This document shows, piece by piece, positions 1-9,771 of a DNA stretch of 64,000 bases (the stretch's first letter is position 1; the number at the start of each line of letters is the position of its first letter). The notes under the pieces were generated by a model. It ran no database searches, was not told the origin of the DNA, and saw only the letters and a program-made list of their open reading frames with translations. A program made the position numbers and the translations under genes. Origin of the DNA: Aurantibacter crassamenti (lineage in GTDB: Bacteria; Bacteroidota; Bacteroidia; Flavobacteriales; Flavobacteriaceae); assembly GCF_016811105.1 (NCBI RefSeq), contig NZ_JAFBGM010000001.1, forward strand, positions 2,608,126 to 2,672,125, given 5' to 3'.

Positions 1-14
1 TATTATTTAAAAGA

Positions 15-2432
15 TTAGAATTTATTTAGTGTGTAATTTAATTTTAGGTAAAAAGCTCTTCCTGGTTTTTGTACAGAAAGATTATCGTATACGGGTTCGT
101 CAAAAATATTTTTGATATCAAAACTCACCACAAACTTGTTGTTTGGGAAGTTGTAACTAAGTCCGAAATCTTGTGCTAATTGTTGGGGCACTGCAAAAAA
201 CTCATTGCCTACAGTGTTTGTTCCTTGTGTAGTCAAAAATGAAAATTCATCAGTGAAATAGACGTTATAAAATAGATTTAAGCGTGATTCATTTTGCAAC
301 AAATCTTTAAACGAATAACGCAAACTACCATTCATTGTAAAAAACGGAGTGTTGGGTACATCTATTTCAAGACCTTGATTTACAATTTTTAAATCGAAAC
401 GCGATATATTAAAATTGAGTCCAAAATTATTGTTATACGTATAATTTAATTGAGCATCTATACCTTTAGATGTACCACTGCCTTGGTTCACATATACTAT
501 TAATTCGTCATCAACATTTAATGATGTTTCAATGGGTAAGCCAATTCTATCTTTTATATTTCGGGTGAAAACGTTTGTTGAAATGGTAAAATCATGTTTT
601 TTGATATTAAAGTTTCCGAATCTAAATCCTAGATTATAGTTATTGCTGCTTTCAGGATCAATACTTGAATTGGCCACTACATTATCACCATCATTACCAA
701 ATACTTCTGTTTCATTGGGTAGTCGAATTGCTTTTTCTGCAGAAGCTAAAAGTGTGATATTCGGAATAATAGCATACGAAGCAGCAAAACCATACCCATC
801 ATAGTTTTTATTACTACTAACTACTTCATCTACTATTACATCGTTTCCGTTGATATCGGTTTCGATAGCTGGGTCAATACTTATAGTTTTTTGTTGATAG
901 TGTTTGCCAAATAAACTGACTTTTAATTTTTCTTCGAAAGCTGTTAATTCATAGGATAAAGAATAAATGTTTTTATACAGGTCTCTTGTTCCAACAAAAG
1001 TGTTTTCCAACACAGATCTCAAGGCATCGCTATCTTCTCTATCAATACCACTATACACATGATTGGCCGACACCTTGTGATGGTCATTGATAGCATATGA
1101 AACCCCTGAACGTATTGATGCTACATTTCTTTTGATTTTAGCCAGTGTAGGGCCGCCTTCTTGTTGCGAACCCCAAGTGTATTGGTATTCATTGCCTCTA
1201 AAATCAATAGCTCTTTCTCCGTTCCAGCTATATGCCCAAGAAACAGTATCATTAACAACTCGGTTTCGTTTACCATACAATCCGTTAATATTGACATTTA
1301 GTCCTTTGGTGAAAAGGTCCTTCTTCTGGTAATTTAAACTTCCTAATAAAGCGTCAGACTCAAGGAATCTATCTTTGTACGGTGTTATGGTCATAAAAGC
1401 CCCGTGCTGAACTTCTTTGTAGTCGTCAGAACCAGTAACACCAATAAAAAATTGGTCTGCCCATTTAACATCGGTAAAGCCAATATGTGCCATTCCGCCA
1501 GTAGACCTGTATGCATCATTAAATCTTTTTGCAGTTATTGGTGTTTGTACACCACCTAAACCTGTAACTACCACACTTCTGCCTGAAACTTTATAATCAT
1601 TATCAGAATAGTTATGAAAAAGTGAAGCTTTAACGGTAAGTCCAGATTTTTCAAAACGATATAGTCCATTAACACTTGTTTGTAATGTGTTGAACGACCC
1701 GTAAGAAACTGATGCGTTGAAATTAGTTTTAGCATCGTTGTGGAGTAGAATATTTATGGCTCCGCCTAAAGCATCGTCTGCCAAATGGCCTGGTACAACA
1801 CCTTTGTAGACTTCAATTTGTTTGATCATAGAAGGAGGGATGCTATTCAGATTAAAAGAATTTCCGTATGTTGAGATAGGTATACCATCAATAAAAATGC
1901 GAACTGAATTACCTGATAATCCATTTAGACTATAGGTAACATCAGATCCTAAACCTCCGTTTTGACGAATTTTCACGCCCACGGTAGTATTCAATAATTC
2001 GTTTGTTTGAATATTTCTAAGACTAGCCTCTTCTGTTTTAATAGCACTTACAGCAAAGCCTTTTGTTTCAAGTTTGGTTTCCTTTGACTTTCCTTGGACG
2101 GTTACTTCATCAAGATTTTCTATATTTTCATTTAAGGTAAAGTCAATTTTAAGATTCCGTTCATTTTTATTGATTTCAATGGTCTTAGAACGAGAGGTAT
2201 ACCCAATAAAGGATACTACAATTCGGTGCTTGCCAATAGTTATCTTAGGTATAGTATATAACCCATTATCATCAGTAAGAACACCAATTTGTAAGTCTTC
2301 GATTAATATACTGGCATAGGGTAAAGGGCTTCCTGAGGCATCATATACTGTACCTGACATTGAGCCAAAAGAGTCTTGACCTTTGGCAGACAAGAGCGTT
2401 AAAAGTGCAAATACGGTAATTAGGTTTTTCAT
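15..2432 (-). CDS. TonB-dependent receptor, probable iron/siderophore type
   Basis: An 805-residue outer-membrane receptor. A signal peptide (residues 1-19, ending AKGQ) is followed by a carboxypeptidase-regulatory-like beta domain (about 22-115), a plug domain (about 125-235, with the VRIFIDGIPIS stretch and a TonB-receptor ALGGAINI motif), then a beta-barrel ending in an aromatic-containing strand (FYLKLNYTLNKF). The stop codon lies inside the window, so the gene is complete. It is divergent from an AraC-type regulator, an arrangement common for siderophore receptors. The substrate is inferred from that context only; vitamin B12, haem or a sugar are possible alternatives. Confidence 0.9.
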   Translation of the reverse strand: MKNLITVFALLTLLSAKGQDSFGSMSGTVYDASGSPLPYASILIEDLQIGVLTDDNGLYTIPKITIGKHRIVVSFIGYTSRSKTIEINKNERNLKIDFTLNENIENLDEVTVQGKSKETKLETKGFAVSAIKTEEASLRNIQTNELLNTTVGVKIRQNGGLGSDVTYSLNGLSGNSVRIFIDGIPISTYGNSFNLNSIPPSMIKQIEVYKGVVPGHLADDALGGAINILLHNDAKTNFNASVSYGSFNTLQTSVNGLYRFEKSGLTVKASLFHNYSDNDYKVSGRSVVVTGLGGVQTPITAKRFNDAYRSTGGMAHIGFTDVKWADQFFIGVTGSDDYKEVQHGAFMTITPYKDRFLESDALLGSLNYQKKDLFTKGLNVNINGLYGKRNRVVNDTVSWAYSWNGERAIDFRGNEYQYTWGSQQEGGPTLAKIKRNVASIRSGVSYAINDHHKVSANHVYSGIDREDSDALRSVLENTFVGTRDLYKNIYSLSYELTAFEEKLKVSLFGKHYQQKTISIDPAIETDINGNDVIVDEVVSSNKNYDGYGFAASYAIIPNITLLASAEKAIRLPNETEVFGNDGDNVVANSSIDPESSNNYNLGFRFGNFNIKKHDFTISTNVFTRNIKDRIGLPIETSLNVDDELIVYVNQGSGTSKGIDAQLNYTYNNNFGLNFNISRFDLKIVNQGLEIDVPNTPFFTMNGSLRYSFKDLLQNESRLNLFYNVYFTDEFSFLTTQGTNTVGNEFFAVPQQLAQDFGLSYNFPNNKFVVSFDIKNIFDEPVYDNLSVQKPGRAFYLKLNYTLNKF

Positions 2433-2478
2433 CGGTTAAAAAAACTCACTATTCTTATTAAGATTTAGTCTAAATAAA

Positions 2479-2494
2479 TATCTTTGCAAATCTA
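2479..2494. promoter_or_regulatory. Back-to-back divergent -7 boxes
   Basis: TATCTTTG (2479-2486, plus) abuts CAAATCTA (2487-2494), which reads TAGATTTG on the minus strand. Both match the Bacteroidota -7 consensus TAnnTTTG and point outward to the AraC regulator and the TonB receptor. Clear -33 TTTG boxes at the expected spacing were not found, so the call rests on the -7 boxes and their position. Confidence 0.45.
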
Positions 2495-2553
2495 AAACAG
2501 GATTGTATGCTGAAGTACCGTGAAAGGAATTTTTATATACGTAAAAGGAAGTA

Positions 2554-3546
2554 ATGAGGTTGGAAGCAGAAATGAGTGATTACGGTAAATTATTACATAA
2601 AAACATACAAGTTGAGAAACTTTTTAAGGATGCTTATATTGAGAATTCTGTTCAATTCAATGCTGTTGAAGTAACGAATAAAGATGGTATTGCGTTAATT
2701 AGTGGGATTGATTTTTCTAATAAAAAGAAGCTTTTTGAATTTGAATCAGAAATAGGTGTTACTAGTGATGAGCACCTAATTAAACTGCATTTTTCGCTTG
2801 ATGGTAAATATTCATACCAACCATTGAGTCATATAAAATATTTGGTCCAAATTCCTGAGAATCACTGCAACATGTTTTATTATCCAACAACAGAAGGGCG
2901 TGATATCTTTTTTACGGGTACTGCTAAGGCTTTTGAGATATATGTTAAGCCAAATTTACTACAAAAGCTATTGGGTGCTGAATACGAAAGTTCATTCGGT
3001 AAATTACAAGATGCTATTACAAACTCGAATTCCTTTGTCTTGTGGGATAAAAGTAAGTTTATACCACCGCAAATAAGAAGTAAAATAAACGAGATTATTC
3101 AGTGCCCTTATAAAGGTGCTATTCGAAAAAGATATTTAGAGAGTAAATTAACGGTCTTACTTTTGGACTTTTTAATGGGAAGGCATACCTCTAAAATTTC
3201 TAATGTCAATGTTAAATTACTGAACTCAGATTATTTGGCACTAGTAAAGGTAGAGGCGTATATAAGACAAAATTTAAAAAAACCATTAAAGATTTTAGAT
3301 TTAGCTGAAATAGCCGGATTCAATGCAACCAAGCTGAAAAGAGATTTCAAGAAAGTGTATGGCGTTCCTGTATTTAAGTATATTACTGCATTACGAATGG
3401 AAGTCGCCAAAAGTTTAATTATACAAGAAGGAGCTACCATAGCTCATGCGGCGTACGAGGTAGGCTATGCTAATCCGCAACATTTTACAACTGCATTTAA
3501 AAGAAATATGGGATATTTGCCAAGTGAATTAAAGTCCAGTAATTAA
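2554..3546 (+). CDS. AraC family transcriptional regulator
   Basis: A 330-residue regulator with a C-terminal AraC-type double helix-turn-helix (about residues 230-328): a first helix set around LKILDLAEIAGFNATKLKRDF and a second around AHAAYEVGYANPQHFTTAFKR. The N-terminal 220 residues form a PchR-like sensing domain without a recognisable cofactor motif. It is transcribed away from the TonB receptor and probably controls it; PchR-like regulators in this setting often answer to a siderophore. The start is the first in-frame ATG after the -7 box; a second ATG 18 bases downstream is also possible. Confidence 0.88.
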   Translation: MRLEAEMSDYGKLLHKNIQVEKLFKDAYIENSVQFNAVEVTNKDGIALISGIDFSNKKKLFEFESEIGVTSDEHLIKLHFSLDGKYSYQPLSHIKYLVQIPENHCNMFYYPTTEGRDIFFTGTAKAFEIYVKPNLLQKLLGAEYESSFGKLQDAITNSNSFVLWDKSKFIPPQIRSKINEIIQCPYKGAIRKRYLESKLTVLLLDFLMGRHTSKISNVNVKLLNSDYLALVKVEAYIRQNLKKPLKILDLAEIAGFNATKLKRDFKKVYGVPVFKYITALRMEVAKSLIIQEGATIAHAAYEVGYANPQHFTTAFKRNMGYLPSELKSSN

Positions 3547-3565
3547 TAAAATACTGTTATCTGTT

Positions 3566-4363
3566 TTATGCATTTAGTAATTTCTCTAGAATGCGTTCTA
3601 CACCAAAATCATCATTGTTACTTGTCGAATAATTTGCCGCTTTTTTTACATTTGGGTGCGCATTTTCCATGGCAAAACTAAAGTCTGCAAGGGCTAACAT
3701 TTCTAGGTCATTATTGAAATCGCCAAAAACCATAGTTTCAGCCTGAGAAATATTATATTTTTTTTGAATCATATCAATTGTATACCCTTTATTGGCATTG
3801 GGGCTAGAAATATCTACCCAATTCTCGCCTGAAACTTTCACTTTTAAATCACCTTCTAAATGTTTCACATATGGGTAAATGTGCTTTTCGGAACTTTCAA
3901 AATGGTATATGGCTATTTTAATTATTTCACCTTCATGGTTTTTTAGTTCATCCAGCAAGGTATACTCTGTATAGTACTCTTTTAACTTGTTTACAAATTC
4001 AGGTGATGCGTTGCTTAAAAAAGCATTGTTTTTACTGCAAAGTACGGGGTGCACATTAGATACATCATCTAAAAGATTAAGAATTTCTCTTTTGGAGTTA
4101 TTTGACATTGGAGTTGAAACAATTTCAATGTCATTCTGCATTGCAAAACCACCATTCTCAGCAACAATGATTATCTCATTCTTAATAGGCTCTAATTTAT
4201 CTACAATGCTATTGTATTGTCTTCCGCTTGCGGCAACAAATAGAATTCCTTTTTCTTTTAAGCCTTTATAGAGTTCAAAGAATCGGTCGCTAACTTCATG
4301 GTTAGAATTTAATAAGGTGCCATCCATATCAGTGACAACTAACTTTACTTTAGATAAATCCAT
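3566..4363 (-). CDS. HAD superfamily hydrolase, Cof type (sugar/nucleotide phosphatase)
   Basis: A 265-residue cytoplasmic phosphatase of the Cof/YidA subgroup. Motif I is VVTDMDGTLLNS near the N-terminus with both catalytic aspartates. The C-terminal motif IV is GDFNNDLEML, which binds magnesium. The C2-type cap lies between them (about residues 80-190). Family members act on small phosphorylated sugars or cofactors such as FMN; the substrate cannot be read from sequence. It stands alone, convergent with the AraC gene, and has a -7 box about 20 bases upstream of its ATG. Confidence 0.9.
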   Translation of the reverse strand: MDLSKVKLVVTDMDGTLLNSNHEVSDRFFELYKGLKEKGILFVAASGRQYNSIVDKLEPIKNEIIIVAENGGFAMQNDIEIVSTPMSNNSKREILNLLDDVSNVHPVLCSKNNAFLSNASPEFVNKLKEYYTEYTLLDELKNHEGEIIKIAIYHFESSEKHIYPYVKHLEGDLKVKVSGENWVDISSPNANKGYTIDMIQKKYNISQAETMVFGDFNNDLEMLALADFSFAMENAHPNVKKAANYSTSNNDDFGVERILEKLLNA

Positions 4364-4383
4364 GCAATATATTTTTAAAGTTG

Positions 4384-4391
4384 CAAAGGTA
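4384..4391 (-). promoter_or_regulatory. Probable -7 box of the Cof-type phosphatase gene
   Basis: CAAAGGTA on the plus strand reads TACCTTTG on the minus strand, matching TAnnTTTG. It lies about 20 bases upstream of the ATG. No clear -33 TTG was found at the usual distance. Confidence 0.4.
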
Positions 4392-4584
4392 TTTTATAAT
4401 GCTTGAATTGTATTGCAGTTACCAATATAGTTTTAAAGATTATTTATAGCATTTTTTATTGGCGGTATTCTTATGGCTGAAGCATAACATTAGAATAAGT
4501 TTAACAAAAAAGTAAGCAGGTTGTATTAAACCAAATGAGTTACTGAAGGTCTTATAGCTAAACACCGTTAAACTTCCATTAAAA

Positions 4585-5469
4585 ATGAGAAAACTTATAA
4601 TTTCAATTATAACCGTAATACTACTAGTTGCAACTGCAAATGCACAAGATTTTCAGGGAAAAGCAATCTATCAAACTAAAACGACGGTGGGTGAATTCAG
4701 AGGGCGGTCAGATATGCCTGAAGCGCAACGTAAAAGAATGATGGAGCGAATTAAAAAAGCTTCAGAAAAAACTTTTGAACTAACATTTGATAAATCTTCA
4801 GCTACTTATATAAAAGAAGAGGTGCTTGAAGCCCCTAGTGCCGATGGTGGCGGTCGTGGTGGACGATTTAGATTTGGATCAGCTGATGATGGTAAGTTAT
4901 ACAAGAATATACAAGATAAAAGTTATACCAAAGAAGCTGAGATGTTTGGTAAAGTATTTTTAATAAAAGATGAATTGCAAACTTATAATTGGGTTATGGG
5001 GTCTGAAACTAAAAAAATAGGGAACTATACTTGTTATCAGGCAACCGCCGTCATTCCAAAAGATTCTACAAGTTTCCAGACTTTAATGGATAAGCGAAGA
5101 AGAGAAAGGGATCGTGAACGCAATAAGGAGGAAAACAAAGATGAAAGTAATGAAATAACTTCGGATGAAAAAAGTGAAGAAATTATTACGGCTTGGTTTA
5201 CACCTGAAATTCCTATAAGTAATGGTCCAGGTAATTATTGGGGTCTACCAGGATTAATTCTTGAGGTTAATACAGCTAAAACAACAATGTTATGTACTAA
5301 AATTGTGCTTAATGCTGATGAAAAAATAACTATTGCAGCTTCTAAAAAAGGCAAAGAAATTAATCAAGCAGATTACGATGCATTGCTGTTAAAGAAAATG
5401 GACGAAATGTCGGAAAGGTTTCAAGGCGGCCGCAGAAGTGGTGGCGGACCAGGTGGGCGCAGAAACTAA
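4585..5469 (+). CDS. GLPGLI family secreted protein
   Basis: A 294-residue exported protein. A signal peptide ends near residue 21 (ATANAQ). The family-defining motif is present as WGLPGLILEV at about residues 219-228. A highly charged Lys/Glu/Arg segment (about 165-200) precedes it and the C-terminus is Gly/Arg rich. GLPGLI proteins are Bacteroidota-specific, of unknown function, and usually sit directly before an outer-membrane beta-barrel gene, as here (38-base gap). The pair is probably one operon. A periplasmic partner role for the barrel is inference. Confidence 0.85.
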   Translation: MRKLIISIITVILLVATANAQDFQGKAIYQTKTTVGEFRGRSDMPEAQRKRMMERIKKASEKTFELTFDKSSATYIKEEVLEAPSADGGGRGGRFRFGSADDGKLYKNIQDKSYTKEAEMFGKVFLIKDELQTYNWVMGSETKKIGNYTCYQATAVIPKDSTSFQTLMDKRRRERDRERNKEENKDESNEITSDEKSEEIITAWFTPEIPISNGPGNYWGLPGLILEVNTAKTTMLCTKIVLNADEKITIAASKKGKEINQADYDALLLKKMDEMSERFQGGRRSGGGPGGRRN

Positions 5470-5507
5470 CAATTCAACATTTTCTAGAAATTATAATTTC
5501 AATTTAT

Positions 5508-8201
5508 ATGAAAAGAATGCATCATTTAAGGGTGATAGTATTACCGCTGTTTTTGGCAATATCTTTTATTGCAACTGCCCAAAATATTACGATTACCGGT
5601 ACGGTTAAAGATAGCCTTGGTTCTGCATTGGAAATGGCTAATGTTGTTGCAGTAAATTCGGTGACTAAAGGTCTAGATGGGTTTGGCATAACAAATCAAA
5701 ATGGGCAATTCAAGATTAATGTAAAAGAGAATACCACCTATAATTTAAAGTTTAGTTATTTGGGATTTCATCCGAAGGAACTGGTATTAGAAGTGAAAGA
5801 GGCTGATTTAGAAAGAGATGTTGTTCTATTTGAGCAAACTGAAAATTTAGATGAGGTTGAAGTTGTTTACGAAATGCCGGTTACTATCAAGGGAGATACG
5901 ATTGTTTACGACACAGATGCCTTTTCTACCGGTACAGAAAAAAAACTAGAAGATGTTCTAAAGAATTTACCAGGTGTAGAAATTAATGATGATGGAGAGA
6001 TAGAAGTAGAAGGTAAAACGGTTTCTAAGGTTATGGTAAATGGAAAGGATTTTTTCGATGGCGATTCCAAACTTGCTGCAAAAAACATTCCTGCCAATGC
6101 TCTAGATAAAGTTGAGGTGTTGCGTAATTTTAATGATGTATCGCAACTTAAGGGAGTAACTAATAATCAAGATAACGTAGCATTAAACATTAAATTAAAA
6201 GAAGGAAAAGAACGGTTTTGGTTTGGAGAAATCACTGGAGGTTTGGGATTAGATGACCGATATTTAGCACACCCTAAACTCTTTTATTATAGCCCAAAAT
6301 ATAGTATTAATATTCTTACCGATTTTAATAATATTGGAGAGTTGCCATTCACTTCTCGCGATTATCGAAATTTTACAGGTGGTTTTAGAAGTAGAACAGG
6401 AAATACCGGCACTAATTTTTCTGTTGGCGATGGCGGTTTAGGTTTGTCACAATTACAAAACAACAAGGCAAAAGAAATTAGATCTAAGTTCGGAGCAGTA
6501 AGTTTCAGTTATGCACCAAGCACTTCTTTAGATTTAAGTGGTTTTGCAATTTATTCATATAATAATACTGCATTAGAAACTTTGACCAGCAGAACTTTTA
6601 TCAGTACAAATCAAAATGAAGTTACGACAACAGACACCGAGCAAACATCAAGTTTAGGATTGTTAAAGCTTAGTGCAGGGTATAATCCTAATGACAAGCT
6701 ACACACGGAGTATGATGTTTTGGCCAAGTTTTCTGATGAAGATGAGGAGGTTAATACCTTATCAGAAGCAGATGTTACCGATCAAATATTTCAGAATAAA
6801 AAACAAACTCCATCTAGTGTAAAGCAGAATGCAAATTTGTACTATACTGTAGATGATAAAAATATACTAGCCTTAGAAGCTGAATATTTACATCAAAATG
6901 AAGATCCATTTTATAACGCTATACGAGACATTCAGCCATTTACAAGTGCGCTACCTCTAGATACATCTGTAGCAGATTTTAATATTAATCAAGACCGAAA
7001 AATAAAGACTAATAAACTGGTATTAAAAGGCGATTATTATTACATAACCGGTCCTAAGAGTAATCTCAATTTTACATTGGGTACAATTAATAGTAGTCAG
7101 CAATTTAATTCATCCATTTTTCAAATTCTGGATGATAATTCAGAATTAGCATTTTCAGAAACCGATTTAACCAACGACGTAGATTATACATTTTCAGATA
7201 TTTATGCCGGATTGCATTATAAATTAATTGCGGGTAAGTTTACTATAAATCCAGGTATTTTGGCTCATAGTTATAAAGCTACCAATACCCAATTAGGAAC
7301 TTCTATTTCCGATAATTTAGTAAATGTTGTACCCGATTTATTTGTGAATTATCAATTTAAACAATCTGAGAGTTTGCGATTTAATTACAATGTAACACGG
7401 CAATTTTCTGATATAGATAAATTTGCTAGCGCATATATTTTTAATAATTACAACTCTTTATATCAAGGAAATAGGGATTTAGAAAGTGCTCTTTTTCATA
7501 ATTTATCTTTAAATTTTAATAGTTTTAATATGTTTAGTTTGCAAAATATTTTTGCGAATATCACCTACAATAAACGTGTTGATGCCTTCAAAAATAATAG
7601 TTCGATTACTGGAATTAATCAAGTGGGAAGTACTATTAATTCGAACCTTGAGGATGAAGTGTTAAGTGGTAGTGGTAATTTTCAACGAACGTTTGGAAGA
7701 GTTAAAGTAAGTACTAGAGCAGCCTTATCATATTCTAAATTGAATAATATAGTAAATGGAGATCCTAGAGTTTCAGAATCTTTTACTCAAAATTATAGAG
7801 CGTCTTTAGCCAGTAGTTTTAAAAATGCACCAAATTTAGAGTTAGGTTATAAGTATGCCATAAACAATTATGATAATGGGGGAGTGGCATCTACATTTTA
7901 TACCAATACACCTTATGCAGAGTTTGATGCTGCTTTCTTAAAGAGTTTTATATTTTTGGCAGACTTTAATTATTATCACTATCATGATAAGGCTGATACA
8001 GTTAATAATGAATATGCATTTTTGAATTCTAGTTTAACGTATCAAAAAAAAGATAGCAAATGGGAGTATGCCATTGAGGTTACAAATCTTTTAAATAATA
8101 GTGAACTTAACCAAGATAGTTTTAACGATTTATTTTTTAGCACATCTAGTTATGTTGTGCAACCAAGGTATGTTATGTTGAAAGTTAAATACAACCTATA
8201 G
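5508..8201 (+). CDS. Outer-membrane beta-barrel (TonB-receptor-like), GLPGLI partner
   Basis: An 897-residue protein with a signal peptide (to about residue 25, IATAQ), a carboxypeptidase-regulatory-like domain (about 28-115) and a plug-like region (about 125-235, with LPGVEINDDGEIEVEGK and VMVNGKDFF). The remainder is a long beta-barrel ending in MLKVKYNL. It resembles the large outer-membrane proteins that accompany GLPGLI genes rather than classical SusC receptors. No SusD partner is present. Substrate and direction of transport are unknown. Confidence 0.85.
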   Translation: MKRMHHLRVIVLPLFLAISFIATAQNITITGTVKDSLGSALEMANVVAVNSVTKGLDGFGITNQNGQFKINVKENTTYNLKFSYLGFHPKELVLEVKEADLERDVVLFEQTENLDEVEVVYEMPVTIKGDTIVYDTDAFSTGTEKKLEDVLKNLPGVEINDDGEIEVEGKTVSKVMVNGKDFFDGDSKLAAKNIPANALDKVEVLRNFNDVSQLKGVTNNQDNVALNIKLKEGKERFWFGEITGGLGLDDRYLAHPKLFYYSPKYSINILTDFNNIGELPFTSRDYRNFTGGFRSRTGNTGTNFSVGDGGLGLSQLQNNKAKEIRSKFGAVSFSYAPSTSLDLSGFAIYSYNNTALETLTSRTFISTNQNEVTTTDTEQTSSLGLLKLSAGYNPNDKLHTEYDVLAKFSDEDEEVNTLSEADVTDQIFQNKKQTPSSVKQNANLYYTVDDKNILALEAEYLHQNEDPFYNAIRDIQPFTSALPLDTSVADFNINQDRKIKTNKLVLKGDYYYITGPKSNLNFTLGTINSSQQFNSSIFQILDDNSELAFSETDLTNDVDYTFSDIYAGLHYKLIAGKFTINPGILAHSYKATNTQLGTSISDNLVNVVPDLFVNYQFKQSESLRFNYNVTRQFSDIDKFASAYIFNNYNSLYQGNRDLESALFHNLSLNFNSFNMFSLQNIFANITYNKRVDAFKNNSSITGINQVGSTINSNLEDEVLSGSGNFQRTFGRVKVSTRAALSYSKLNNIVNGDPRVSESFTQNYRASLASSFKNAPNLELGYKYAINNYDNGGVASTFYTNTPYAEFDAAFLKSFIFLADFNYYHYHDKADTVNNEYAFLNSSLTYQKKDSKWEYAIEVTNLLNNSELNQDSFNDLFFSTSSYVVQPRYVMLKVKYNL

Positions 8202-8250
8202 ATTTATATATTCTTTTTCTATAGCAGAATATATTTTGTAATTTTTCAAT

Positions 8251-8673
8251 ATGAAATTTTATCAAAGTGAATTTAAACTACCAGCATATAATCGTGGTTT
8301 TCATTTAATAACTCAGCTTGTTTTAAAAGAGCTACCCGAATTACAGCATATTAATTCAGGAATGTTCCAAGTCTTTATAAAACATACTTCCGCAAGTTTA
8401 ACGATTAATGAAAATGCAGATTCTACGGTTCGCAAAGATTTTGAAAGCCATATGAATGTTATGGTTCCTGAAAACGCACCATATTATTTACATAATTACG
8501 AAGGTTCTGATGATATGCCAGCGCATATAAAGTCATCTTTAATGGGTGCTTCTGTTCAAATACCGATTACCAATGGTAAATTAAATTTGGGTATTTGGCA
8601 GGGTATTTATTTGTGTGAACATCGCGATTATGCATCTGGTCGTAATATTATTATATCGGCTTTTGGAGTTTGA
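8251..8673 (+). CDS. YjbQ/UPF0047 family protein (secondary thiamine-phosphate synthase-like)
   Basis: A 140-residue cytoplasmic protein matching the usual length of the UPF0047/YjbQ family. Conserved elements are KHTSASLTINENAD and the C-terminal LGIWQGIYLCEHRD, with the family's conserved His and Glu residues. Some members show weak thiamine-phosphate synthase activity, but the physiological role is unsettled. It starts 49 bases after the preceding barrel gene and may share its transcript. Confidence 0.9.
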   Translation: MKFYQSEFKLPAYNRGFHLITQLVLKELPELQHINSGMFQVFIKHTSASLTINENADSTVRKDFESHMNVMVPENAPYYLHNYEGSDDMPAHIKSSLMGASVQIPITNGKLNLGIWQGIYLCEHRDYASGRNIIISAFGV

Positions 8674-8715
8674 ATTCGGAATTAATAACTTAAAGGAAAT
8701 TTTAAATTATAACTC

Positions 8716-8988
8716 ATGACAACAGAAGAATCCATATTAAATAAAGTTCAAATATTAATTACCAACCATTTTGATACGCCTGAAGCAGCATTTAGTTTTT
8801 TTGATGATGATAGTGATGGAAAATTGAAAAAGAGTGAAATCGTTAAGTTATTGAAGGAAGCTGAGATAAGCGGTTTTATTAGAGGATTGGTAGGCTCAAA
8901 GTTAATTGAGGGTTACGACAAAAGTGGAGATGAATTAATTGATTGGCAAGAGTTTAAAGCCGCAGTTGATAAAATAAAAACAGCGTAA
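8716..8988 (+). CDS. EF-hand domain protein
   Basis: A 90-residue soluble protein with two EF-hand calcium loops: DDDSDGKLKKSE (about residues 35-46) and DKSGDELIDWQE (about 68-79). Both have acidic residues at the coordinating positions and a final Glu. There is no signal peptide. It follows yjbQ by 42 bases and precedes a strong terminator. The partner protein is unknown. Confidence 0.8.
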   Translation: MTTEESILNKVQILITNHFDTPEAAFSFFDDDSDGKLKKSEIVKLLKEAEISGFIRGLVGSKLIEGYDKSGDELIDWQEFKAAVDKIKTA

Positions 8989-9008
8989 CACCTATTATTA
9001 AAAACAAA

Positions 9009-9040
9009 AAACCATCCGTTATTGGCGGATGGTTTTTTTA
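9009..9040. terminator. Bidirectional intrinsic terminator
   Basis: Perfect 8-bp stem ACCATCCG (9011-9018) / CGGATGGT (9026-9033) with a 7-base loop, flanked by an A run and a T run. It lies between the convergent EF-hand gene and rplT and can serve both. Confidence 0.9.
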
Positions 9041-9058
9041 AAGTGAGATAATTTGTAT

Positions 9059-9403
9059 TTATTTTACTTTGTCCACAACTGCCTTAAAGGCTTCTGGGTG
9101 ATTCATTGCTAAATCGGCAAGAACTTTTCTGTTCAATTCAATTCCGTTAGCTTTTACTTTTCCCATAAATTGTGAATACGACAGTCCGTGTAATCTAGCA
9201 CCCGCATTAATACGAGTAATCCATAAAGCACGGAAAGTACGTTTTTTATTTCTTCTGTCACGGTAAGCATAAAGCATTGCTTTTTCTACCGCATTTTTAG
9301 CTACCGTCCAAACGTTTTTACGTCTTCCGAAATAACCTTTAGCTTGCTTCATCACCTTTTTTCTTCTGGCTCTAGAAGCTACTGTATTTACTGATCTTGG
9401 CAT
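9059..9403 (-). CDS. rplT: 50S ribosomal protein L20
   Basis: A 114-residue, strongly basic protein with the L20 hallmarks: the N-terminal [19 protein letters not shown], then [10 protein letters not shown] and [11 protein letters not shown], and the C-terminal globular part with [10 protein letters not shown]20 binds 23S rRNA early in 50S assembly. It is the last gene of thrS-infC-rpmI-rplT and ends at a bidirectional terminator. L20 represses this operon in other bacteria by binding the mRNA; here the possible RNA targets are the infC-rpmI and rpmI-rplT gaps. Confidence 0.97.
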   Translation of the reverse strand: MPRSVNTVASRARRKKVMKQAKGYFGRRKNVWTVAKNAVEKAMLYAYRDRRNKKRTFRALWITRINAGARLHGLSYSQFMGKVKANGIELNRKVLADLAMNHPEAFKAVVDKVK

Positions 9404-9494
9404 AATTTTTAATTTTTTGTAGCAGGCGGTCGATTAACGACTCTTTCAATTTGCCCAACTCCAGGGTTTATATTTAATTACCGATTTTGAATAA
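9404..9494 (-). other. rpmI-rplT intercistronic gap
   Basis: A 91-base untranslated stretch inside the operon, unusually long between these two genes. Read on the minus strand it holds a short GTCG/CGAC stem and weak ACCC/GGGT-type pairings. No strong single hairpin is visible. It could contribute to L20 control, but this is not shown by the sequence alone. Confidence 0.3.
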
Positions 9495-9692
9495 TTACTT
9501 TAAACGTAATTGTTCTTTAATACTGTTAACATCTGCATCGTGTACAAGACCCGAATGTGTTAACGCAAGCTTACGTTTTTTAGATTTTTTTGTCAAAATG
9601 TGACTCTTAAAAGCGTGCTTTCTTTTGATTTTACCAGAACCAGTAAGCTTAAAACGCTTTTTGGCACTAGATTTTGTTTTCTGTTTAGGCAT
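9495..9692 (-). CDS. rpmI: 50S ribosomal protein L35
   Basis: A 65-residue, very basic protein of normal L35 length. It begins [18 protein letters not shown], followed by [24 protein letters not shown], both typical of the family. It lies between infC and rplT as in most bacteria. On the minus strand an AGGAGAAA stretch precedes the ATG, a stronger ribosome-binding site than usual for this phylum. Confidence 0.97.
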   Translation of the reverse strand: MPKQKTKSSAKKRFKLTGSGKIKRKHAFKSHILTKKSKKRKLALTHSGLVHDADVNSIKEQLRLK

Positions 9693-9727
9693 TTTCTCCT
9701 ATTTAATTATTAATCTCACTTTTCATG

Positions 9728-9761
9728 CTAAACGCTGCTCACAAAAGTAAGCAGCGCTTAG
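9728..9761 (-). promoter_or_regulatory. Strong hairpin in the infC-rpmI gap (candidate autoregulatory element)
   Basis: On the minus-strand transcript, arms 9761-9747 and 9742-9728 form a 15-bp stem closed by a UUUU loop, with two G-U pairs. There is no U run after it, so it is not a standard terminator. It sits about 35 bases before the rpmI start, where ribosomal-protein operons often carry a translational control structure. Confidence 0.6.
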
Positions 9762-9771
9762 TATATTGTTT

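Noticed and set aside
1087-1332. 81-residue plus-strand open frame inside the first TonB receptor
   Set aside because: It is antisense to a clear receptor and has no domain or promoter.
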